Shown here: positions 58,265 to 64,000 of the stretch, piece after piece | Layout of the letters: each line of letters begins with the position of its first letter | How positions within the stretch are numbered: position 1 is the stretch's first letter | Source of the DNA: a candidate division FCPU426 bacterium | GTDB lineage: Bacteria; Oederibacteriota; Muellerivitia; Muellerivitales; Muellerivitaceae | Assembly (NCBI GenBank): GCA_003152075.1 | Contig: PLZG01000098.1 | Span: forward strand, 124,001 to 188,000 | Reading direction: 5' to 3' | Length of the DNA stretch: 64,000 nucleotides | The notes under the pieces: model-generated | What the model was told of the DNA's origin: nothing | Seen by the model: only the letters and a program-made list of their open reading frames with translations | Database searches by the model: none | Program-made: the position numbers and the translations under genes

Positions 58265-59671
58265 TTTCGTGTGTTGCTGGACAATCTGGTTCCGCAAATC
58301 CATTAATTTTTGGCTGACTCCCACCTTGTAAACATGGGGATTCTCGAAACGCTTGCGTTCCGGGGAAAGTTTCGCCAGCCGCTCCTTGGCATAGGCGGCA
58401 GCTTCCCCGACCGACAGTTTCGTCAATGTCTTACCACCTTCCATTACTTTATAAAGAATGGACTCGGGAAAACAGTGGGCGACCCGGCTTTTTTGCTCTG
58501 GGAAGTTGGGATGAAAAACATATTCAGCGCTCTTTTCCTCCTCCAAAAGGACGCCATCGGCGTAGAAGAAGCCCTCCGGGTCGGTATAACGGACAATCTT
58601 TTTTGATCCCGGTAGAGAGGTTTTGCCGGCGTTTTCCGAAATCTTGAGGCGGGGTTTGCCATCCAAGACCGAAAGCTTATAAACCCCATCCAGCGCGGGG
58701 GAGTCCTGCCCGGTGACCAGGTTCGTTCCAATGCCGAAGGAATTGATTGGGGCTCCCTGATCCAAGAGGCTTTTCACGATATGCTCGTCCAGCTGGTTGG
58801 AAGCGACGATCTTCACGTAATGCAGTTCGGCCAGGTCCAGCATTTCCCGGGCGTGCTTGCTTAAGTAAGCCAAGTCCCCCGAATCCAGCCTTATCCCCAC
58901 CAGCTTTTTTCCCCTCTTCTCCATTTCCTTCGCCACCATGATGGCGTTGGGCAACCCGCTTTTCAGGGTGTTATAGGTATCCACCAGGAAGATGCAGTTG
59001 TCGGGATAAAGTTCGGCGTATTTGAGGAAGGCGCTTAATTCGTCCGGAAAGCTTTGGATCCAGGAATGGGCTTGGGTGCCTGAAGGGGGCAGGTTAAACA
59101 AATAGGAAGCGTAAACATTGGAAGTGGCGTCCACCCCGCCGATGACGGCCGCGCGGGATGCTTGGGTGCTGGCCAAGCCCTGGGCTCGGCGAAGGCCGAA
59201 ATCCACCACCCGACGCCCCCGGGCAGCCAGTACCATACGCGACGCCTTGGTGGCGATGAGGGACTCGAAATTGAGGAAATTCAACAAGAGGGTTTCAATG
59301 AGCTGGGTCTCGAAAAGAGTGCCTTCCACCCGCACCACGGGTTCCAAGGGGAAGATCACTTCGCCTTCCCTAACGGACAGGATGCGTCCTTTGAAACGGA
59401 AAGCTTTGAGATATTCCACAAATGCGTCCTTGAAGCCCAGTCCCTTCAGGTATTTGGCGTCCTCCTCGGTGAAGGATAGTTCCTCCAATACCTCTAGAAG
59501 GTTCGAGAGCCCAGCGAAAACAACGTAGCCGCCCTTAAAGGGAATTTCCCGAAAGAAGTAATCAAAGCAGGCTGGCCGGTCGGACATGCCGGTGAGGAAA
59601 TAACCTTGGCCCATGGTGAGCTCGTAAAGGTCGGTATAAAGGCCGGAATGTTTGGGGATCAGGGAAGACAT
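58256..59671 (-). CDS. pncB: Nicotinate phosphoribosyltransferase
   Basis: 471 aa. Makes nicotinate mononucleotide from nicotinate and PRPP. Landmarks: GLYTDLYELTMGQGYF at the N-terminus, LLNFLNFESLIATKASRMVL, DFGLRRAQG, GVDATSNVYA, HSWIQSFPDE (phosphorylated-His region), GIRLDSGDLAYLS and GIGTNLVT. TATAAT lies 6 bases before ATG 59671 with no ribosome site, so the message may be leaderless. With pncA downstream and nadE at 32298 it covers most of NAD salvage. Confidence 0.96.
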   Translation of the reverse strand: MSSLIPKHSGLYTDLYELTMGQGYFLTGMSDRPACFDYFFREIPFKGGYVVFAGLSNLLEVLEELSFTEEDAKYLKGLGFKDAFVEYLKAFRFKGRILSVREGEVIFPLEPVVRVEGTLFETQLIETLLLNFLNFESLIATKASRMVLAARGRRVVDFGLRRAQGLASTQASRAAVIGGVDATSNVYASYLFNLPPSGTQAHSWIQSFPDELSAFLKYAELYPDNCIFLVDTYNTLKSGLPNAIMVAKEMEKRGKKLVGIRLDSGDLAYLSKHAREMLDLAELHYVKIVASNQLDEHIVKSLLDQGAPINSFGIGTNLVTGQDSPALDGVYKLSVLDGKPRLKISENAGKTSLPGSKKIVRYTDPEGFFYADGVLLEEEKSAEYVFHPNFPEQKSRVAHCFPESILYKVMEGGKTLTKLSVGEAAAYAKERLAKLSPERKRFENPHVYKVGVSQKLMDLRNQIVQQHTKGS

Positions 59672-59677
59672 AAGGCC

Positions 59678-59683
59678 ATTATA
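59678..59683 (-). promoter_or_regulatory. Predicted -10 box (TATAAT) for pncB, leaderless arrangement
   Basis: A consensus TATAAT on the minus strand ends 6 bases before ATG 59671. It is embedded in the local palindrome TAAGGCCATTATAGGCCTAA. Confidence 0.6.
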
Positions 59684-59689
59684 GGCCTA

Positions 59690-59800
59690 ATTTTGAATTT
59701 TAAATTTTGAGTTTTTAATTAAATCGAAAAGCCTTTAAGTTTTCGGCGGGAAAATGAAAGGGGTCTAATTCAAAATTTAAAATCAAGAATTAAAAATTGT
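59690..59800. repeat. AT-rich inverted repeat between pncB and the TRAP genes
   Basis: ATTTTGAATTTTAAATTTTG at the left faces TTCAAAATTTAAAATCAAGA then ATTAAAAATT at the right. The centre (AAAGCCTTTAAGTTTTCGGC) is unpaired. It looks like a dispersed palindromic element without coding capacity. Confidence 0.55.
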
Positions 59801-59806
59801 CTTTCG

Positions 59807-61744
59807 TCAGGGTGCACCTGTCTCAGGGACATAACCAAATAATGACGGCAACCAGGTGGTGAAGAAGGGCACGTATGTAATCAAAAAGACCGTGCCGTAA
59901 AGCAGAATCAACATGGGCAGGACGGCCCGATAAACTTCCACCATGGGCTTCTTGAAACGGTAGGACGACAGGAACAAATTTAAACCCAGGGGAGGGGTCA
60001 GGAAGCCCATTTCCATATTGGCCAGAAAAATGATGCCCATATGCACGGGGTCAATCCTGAAAGCGGCCGCCATGGGCAAAAGAAGCGGCACCACCACTAC
60101 GATAGCGGCGAAAATTTCCAGCAATCCTCCCACCATAATCAGCATGCAGTTCACGATTAAAAGAAATACCCAGGGCTGGTGAACGCTGGCCTTGACCCAG
60201 TCCGCCAGCTTGGCGGGAATCTCGGCGTCCACCATGTCGTTGGTGAACCCGAGTGAAACGCCAAGAATCAGGAGAACGCCTCCTACCAGGATTCCGCACT
60301 CGGTGATGACTTTGGGAATGTACTTGAGCTTCAAGTCCCGGTAAATGAATACCTCAATGACAAAGGCGTAAAGGGCGGTGAGCGCAGCCGATTCCACCAG
60401 GGTGACCTTGACCACGAAGAGGAAGAAAAAAATCACGAAAGGCAAAAGCAGTTCCCATTTGGCCACCCAGAAAGCTTCCATAGCTTCCCCGAACTTAAAG
60501 GGGTGTTTTGAGGCCTGTTCCTTGGAACCTTTGGCAATGCCCCAGAGGGCCGTCACCCCGAGCAAAAGGAAGCCTGGCATGATGCCGCCCAGGAAAAGTT
60601 TGTCGATGGGGGTATGGGAAACCACGCCGTAAAGGATGACCGGGAGACTTGGGGGAAAAAGCATTCCCAAGGAACCGGCGGCAGTCAGCAGGCCCAGGGC
60701 GTCCCGTTCCTTGTATTTTTCCGCCATCAAAATGGGCATCAGCAGCCCGCCCAGGGCGAGGATGGTTACCCCTGAACCGCCGGTAAAGCAGGTAAAGAAG
60801 GCGCAAACCAGGGCCGTCACGATGGCGGGACCACCGCGCATGGAGCCGAACCAGGCTTGGAACACCCGTAGGAGACGTTTGGAGGCACCGCCCTCAGCCA
60901 GCAGATAACCGGTCAGGGTGAAAAGGGGGATATTGGGGATGGTGGGGGAGACAACCATCCGGTAAGTCTCGGCGGGGATGGAAGAAATGGGTGTTGGGGA
61001 ATTCCACAAAAAAAGCAGGGCCGCGCCGCCCAGGGCCACGAATACAGGGGTGCCCATGATCACCGCGAATAGGAGGATGGCAAAGGCCAAGTAAAGGAAA
61101 GGTTGGGGAATGGTGTGAATGAAGAAGCCCAAAGAAGCTAGCGCCACTGCCGCGCCCAAAGTGATGGCCCGCTGGCCCATATTTACACCGGCCCGCCAGA
61201 TCATCCGGAAAAAAACCACGGCGAAGCCCACGGGCAGGAAAAAAAGAACAAACCATTTAGGAATTCCAATGGCGATGATGTCGCCCACTTCCTTTTCCAC
61301 CATCGAATATTGAAAGCCGGCTACGGCCAGGTAAAGGGTGAATGCCGCGCCCAGAGCGGCGGTAAAGATACGGGTAGCGGTCTTGAAGCGTTCCGGAATG
61401 AGGCTGGCGGTGGAAGAAAGGGAAAGGAGTTTTCCCTCACGGGCGGCGATGGCGGCCCCGAACATCATGATGGCCAGGACGGTGTGCTGAACCAGATTCA
61501 AGGAACCTGAAATCAGGGTGAAATGCAGCTTTCGGCCCACAATATCCATCAATGGAAGCAGGAGCATGACCGCGAAAAAGAAAGTCAGGAAGAGGCCCTC
61601 AGCGTAATGCCAGGGGCGGTGAACAATAGGAGCCCCACCAGGATGGGCTTCCATCTCAAACCCAATTTCGGGTTGGGTGGCCACGATGACTTTTTTCTTA
61701 CGCTTCCAAGGAGCCTTAGGAAAGGCCCTCTTTTTAGATTTCAT
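59807..61744 (-). CDS. TRAP transporter, fused small and large permease (DctQ-DctM)
   Basis: 645 aa inner-membrane protein. Residues about 45-195 are DctQ-like (four helices, with ISGSLNLVQHTVLAIMMFGA and EGKLLSLSS). After helix-rich linker sequence, about 215-645 is DctM-like, with FTGGSGVTILALGGLLMPIL, GLLTAAGSLGMLFPPSLPVI, LLEIFAAIVVVVPLLLP and MGFLTPPLGLNLFLSSYRF. So the two permease subunits are one chain. The N-terminus (1-40) is basic and cytoplasmic. The start codon overlaps the dctP stop by one base (TAATG), so translation is coupled. The substrate cannot be read from sequence. Confidence 0.93.
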   Translation of the reverse strand: MKSKKRAFPKAPWKRKKKVIVATQPEIGFEMEAHPGGAPIVHRPWHYAEGLFLTFFFAVMLLLPLMDIVGRKLHFTLISGSLNLVQHTVLAIMMFGAAIAAREGKLLSLSSTASLIPERFKTATRIFTAALGAAFTLYLAVAGFQYSMVEKEVGDIIAIGIPKWFVLFFLPVGFAVVFFRMIWRAGVNMGQRAITLGAAVALASLGFFIHTIPQPFLYLAFAILLFAVIMGTPVFVALGGAALLFLWNSPTPISSIPAETYRMVVSPTIPNIPLFTLTGYLLAEGGASKRLLRVFQAWFGSMRGGPAIVTALVCAFFTCFTGGSGVTILALGGLLMPILMAEKYKERDALGLLTAAGSLGMLFPPSLPVILYGVVSHTPIDKLFLGGIMPGFLLLGVTALWGIAKGSKEQASKHPFKFGEAMEAFWVAKWELLLPFVIFFFLFVVKVTLVESAALTALYAFVIEVFIYRDLKLKYIPKVITECGILVGGVLLILGVSLGFTNDMVDAEIPAKLADWVKASVHQPWVFLLIVNCMLIMVGGLLEIFAAIVVVVPLLLPMAAAFRIDPVHMGIIFLANMEMGFLTPPLGLNLFLSSYRFKKPMVEVYRAVLPMLILLYGTVFLITYVPFFTTWLPSLFGYVPETGAP

Positions 61745-62754
61745 TACTTAGCGGCCTTTTTCGCCCGGTACTCATCGCGATATTTGAGGGCCATATCCAT
61801 CATGTCGGCGGGAATCACTGTTCCCGAAATTTGGGGATAAACACCTTGGAACATGGTTTCCCACTGTTGGTATTGCTCGGGAGTAACATCGTGGACAATC
61901 AAACCTTTTGTTTTCATGACCTCGATGGCCTTTTGCTCACCGGACCTGATCTCAGACTTGAACCGCACACCCGCAGTGGCAGCGGCCTTGAGGAGTTCGG
62001 CCTGGTCTTCGGCTGGAATCTTGTTCCAGGCTTTAAGCGTGATGATATTGGCACCCAGCAATGGCGCCCACTTGATGTCGGTCATATGAAGGGCCAACGC
62101 GAACCATTGGAAAGACAGGGCGGAGACCGGGGTGGTGTCAAAGGCGTTGATAAGGCCGGTTTGTAAATTAGGCAAAATATCGGTGACCGCCAAAGGCACG
62201 GGGGAATAGCCCGCCGAGTTCCAAATTTTCATGGTGTCGGCATCATCGCCCCAGACGAAGAACTTTTCCTTCTTCAAGTCCTCGGGAGTCATGATGGGTT
62301 TCTTGCCGAAAAAGCGGACCCAACCGGCCTCGCCCCAGTTCAAAACCTTGAAACCTTTGGCCAGGAGACGGGCCTCCAGGACGGGCTCCATCTTCTTGCG
62401 CACGTAATCGCTCTCGGCGTAATCCTTGTACATCATGGGGACGCAGAGGGCCTGAACGCCCTTGTCGATTTTGGCGATTCCCATCACCGTGAGGACGCCA
62501 ACCTGGATTTGACCCAGGCGCATTTTGGTAACGATGTCCGGCTCGTCGCCCAGGACGCCGCCGGGATAAATCTGGAGTTTCACACCCGATTTTTTCCACT
62601 GTTCGCCCATATCCCGGATGATGAGGTCAAAAGGGGAACCTTCGGGGGCTAGTGTGCCCAACTTCAAGGTTATGCCCTCTTCGGCTTTCGCCAGGGAAGC
62701 TCCCATGAGAAGCAGGGCCAGGATCAGCTGGATTTTTTTGATGGATCGAAACAT
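61744..62754 (-). CDS. TRAP transporter substrate-binding protein (DctP)
   Basis: 336 aa periplasmic protein. GGAGG lies 5 bases before ATG 62754; the extra codons to 62766 include the site itself. Residues 1-24 form a signal peptide (ending LAKAEE). The mature start TLKLGTLAPEGSPFD and the later GVLGDEPDIVTKMRLGQIQV (the G-G-x-x-G-x-E-x-x-x-x-x-x-x-G region) are typical. The usual Arg that binds a carboxylate ligand would lie in VRFFGKKPI; this suits an organic acid but does not prove it. It works with the TatT lipoprotein upstream and the fused permease downstream. Confidence 0.93.
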   Translation of the reverse strand: MFRSIKKIQLILALLLMGASLAKAEEGITLKLGTLAPEGSPFDLIIRDMGEQWKKSGVKLQIYPGGVLGDEPDIVTKMRLGQIQVGVLTVMGIAKIDKGVQALCVPMMYKDYAESDYVRKKMEPVLEARLLAKGFKVLNWGEAGWVRFFGKKPIMTPEDLKKEKFFVWGDDADTMKIWNSAGYSPVPLAVTDILPNLQTGLINAFDTTPVSALSFQWFALALHMTDIKWAPLLGANIITLKAWNKIPAEDQAELLKAAATAGVRFKSEIRSGEQKAIEVMKTKGLIVHDVTPEQYQQWETMFQGVYPQISGTVIPADMMDMALKYRDEYRAKKAAK

Positions 62755-62787
62755 AACTTCCTCCAAAATTTGATTTTAATGTCGTTC

Positions 62788-62860
62788 GTAGGGGCGGCCC
62801 CCCGTGGCCGCCCAACTTCTCATGTCCGCAATGGGCAGGCGCGGGGGCCTGCCCCTACAG
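62788..62860. repeat. Double-hairpin palindromic element (GTAGGGGC type)
   Basis: Outer ends GTAGGGGC and GCCCCTAC are inverted. Inside are two stems: GGGCGGCC with GGCCGCCC, and GGGCAGGC with GCCTGCCC. It fills the 109-base gap between tatT and dctP. A shorter relative lies at 50284-50333. Confidence 0.7.
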
Positions 62861-62863
62861 GTT

Positions 62864-63778
62864 TTACTTCTCGAAAATGACATCCATTTTGTCCATGCGC
62901 GAAAGAAGCCACTTGGCCCTTTTTTGCATGATCAGATTCACCAGGCGCGAGCCGGGTTTCTTGTCCGGGTCGATGTCTAGGGCTTTTTGCAGCATTTCCT
63001 GGAACTCGTCCTTGTTCTTCTCCGCCTCGTCCACGTTCTCGGCATAATTCACGTAAGTGGAGGCGCTCATACCTTTGTTCAACTCCAAGGATCGCTTGAA
63101 ATGTTCCTTGGCTTTTTTCAAGGAACCGCCGGGTTTGCTGGCCTCATAGGTGATGAGAAAATCATGGATGTCCCCTTCATTATAATCGGGGTCCAAGTCA
63201 TAGGCCCCGTAGATCAAGGCCTCGGCCTGGGGACGGTCTCCGATGAGCTCCATATCGGTTTTGTCGGCGGAGAGGGCGGCCATCCAGGCAACGCCGGTCC
63301 AATAGAGAAGCTCCACATCTTCTTTCTTGGCCTTGGCCAGGGCGGCCTTGGGGTCCTTGCGAATGAGCTGGCTGAAATGATCGTGGCGGGCATCCAGTCC
63401 TCTTAAACCATAATCACGGGCCCGGACATAAAGTTTCTTGGCCCGCATTTTCATTTCATGGGCTTTAGGGTAATCCTCATCGTTAATGTATTCGCCTTCC
63501 GTTTGGACATAAGCGTAGCCGTACTCGGTGAAGCCCTTGGCCAGGGCGGTCAGCAATCCCGAATGGCGTGGAGTTGCGGAAAGCACGCTTTCCATCAGCT
63601 TCAGGCTGAAGGGAACGGCGTCCCCGACCAGCTTGGGATCATTGTCAGAGGAAAAGGTGTCGCCGGTTCCCGCCAAACTGTCGGCGATAGAATCCACCGC
63701 CATGGACTTGATGAAACAGCCATTTAAAAGGGGCGAAAGGGCCAGCAAGAGAATGAATAAGAGGCCGCTAGGTTTCAT
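62864..63778 (-). CDS. TRAP transporter TatT component family lipoprotein
   Basis: 304 aa. The signal peptide ends in a lipobox with Cys21 (LLNGC). The body is helical and TPR-like, as in TatT (T component) proteins that pair with a DctP-type binding protein. Family-like blocks: ALAKGFTEYGYAYVQTEGE, LYVRARDYGLRGLD, ELLYWTGVAWMAAL and HFKRSLELNKGMSASTYVNY. AAGGA lies 9 bases before ATG 63778. It is the first gene of tatT-dctP-dctQM. In other bacteria TatT forms trimers that bind the P component, perhaps to gather hydrophobic ligands (established for Treponema Tp0956; here inferred). Confidence 0.9.
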   Translation of the reverse strand: MKPSGLLFILLLALSPLLNGCFIKSMAVDSIADSLAGTGDTFSSDNDPKLVGDAVPFSLKLMESVLSATPRHSGLLTALAKGFTEYGYAYVQTEGEYINDEDYPKAHEMKMRAKKLYVRARDYGLRGLDARHDHFSQLIRKDPKAALAKAKKEDVELLYWTGVAWMAALSADKTDMELIGDRPQAEALIYGAYDLDPDYNEGDIHDFLITYEASKPGGSLKKAKEHFKRSLELNKGMSASTYVNYAENVDEAEKNKDEFQEMLQKALDIDPDKKPGSRLVNLIMQKRAKWLLSRMDKMDVIFEK

Positions 63779-63800
63779 TGAAATTGTTCCTTTTTTCTTT

Positions 63801-63878
63801 TGTCATTCTGAGGCGGTTTTCGCCGAAGAATCTATGTTTAACAAAACACAGAGATACTTCGCCTCGCTCAGGATGACA
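63801..63878. repeat. MITE-like inverted repeat (TGTCATTCTGAGG type)
   Basis: TGTCATTCTGAGG at the left end and the complement of TGTCATCCTGAGCG at the right end, with inner arms CGAAGAATCT and the complement of CGAAGTATCT. About 78 bases, non-coding. It lies just before tatT. The end sequence is a kind widely dispersed in bacterial genomes. Confidence 0.7.
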
Positions 63879-63918
63879 CTTCAACCCTCTGGAATGAGTT
63901 TTTCAGGGGTTAGTTTCT

Positions 63919-64000
63919 TTACCACTGCCCATTAGACGGAGCAAGAGGGCCCACCGTTTTACCTTTGGGCAAAAGGAGTGTCAAGCGACTGTAAAACGCC
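63919..64000 (-). CDS. 3' end of an unidentified gene running off the window
   Basis: Reverse-strand frame open from base 64000 to TAA at 63919-63921, reading AFYSRLTLLLPKGKTVGPLA then PSNGQW. Composition is protein-like and the stop lies 41 bases before the repeat element, as expected for a gene end. Twenty-six residues are too few to identify it. The other two frames on this strand are stopped. Confidence 0.4.
   Translation of the reverse strand, partial: AFYSRLTLLLPKGKTVGPLAPSNGQW

Overview
This 64 kb window comes from a diderm (Gram-negative type) bacterium. It encodes several lipoproteins, two probable outer-membrane barrels of the TraF-like type, and a periplasmic TRAP transport system. 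Most genes are of middling GC with GGA/AGGAGG ribosome sites. I cannot name the phylum from sequence alone. The mix of hpnCDE, a natural GcvPA-GcvPB fusion, Thr/Pro/Ser-rich lipoproteins and many unfamiliar secreted proteins fits a poorly sampled, probably uncultured lineage.

Layout. 1-1801 (minus): the N-terminal part of a GH67 alpha-glucuronidase behind ispH. 1932-10453 (plus): an AddB-like/AddA-like helicase-nuclease pair split by an AT-rich secreted protein gene, then a zinc-type cation efflux gene. 10463-21568 (minus): five large paralogous membrane proteins (GT-C glycosyltransferase-like core plus C-terminal TPR) with a small helical-bundle gene among them. 21587-24850 (minus): hpnC-hpnD-hpnE for squalene. 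25090-30789 (plus): a Thr/Pro/Ser-rich lipoprotein and a tandemly duplicated pair (secreted protein plus TraF-like barrel). 30971-38714: tRNA-Val(CAC), an SRAP peptidase, queD, nadE, a degenerate YfcE-like protein, an A-type Fe-S carrier, a lipoyl/octanoyl transferase, lpdA, and several small proteins including two overlapping zinc-ribbon genes. 38770-45285 (minus): three more members of the GT-C/TPR family. 45322-53080: prfC (minus), an AT-rich Sll1717-type P-loop ATPase, then gcvT-gcvH-gcvP. 53175-57579: small proteins, a LOG-like protein, a PilZ protein, lipA, and a relic of a REP-type transposase fold. 57636-59671 (minus): pncA and pncB. 59807-63778 (minus): a TRAP transporter (TatT, DctP, fused DctQM). 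The last 80 bases hold the 3' end of another minus-strand gene.

How the genes fit together. Nearly all parts for a working glycine cleavage system are present: T, H and P proteins, L protein, lipoyl synthase, and a LipM/LplA-like transferase, with an A-type Fe-S carrier nearby that could serve LipA. NAD salvage (pncA, pncB) and the final NAD step (nadE) are both here. IspH and HpnCDE belong to isoprenoid/squalene synthesis, but no squalene-hopene cyclase is in the window.

The most unusual content is the eight-member GT-C/TPR family. The five members not translationally coupled to an upstream gene all have a TAAAAT or TACAAT box 6-10 bases before the start codon, which suggests leaderless mRNAs. 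The same arrangement precedes prfC, pncB and the SRAP gene. Other points of interest are the near-identical duplicated secreted protein with diverged barrel partners, two AT-rich insertions, catalytically degraded YfcE and REP-transposase relatives, and several short palindromic intergenic elements, two of which sit in the gcvTHP gaps.
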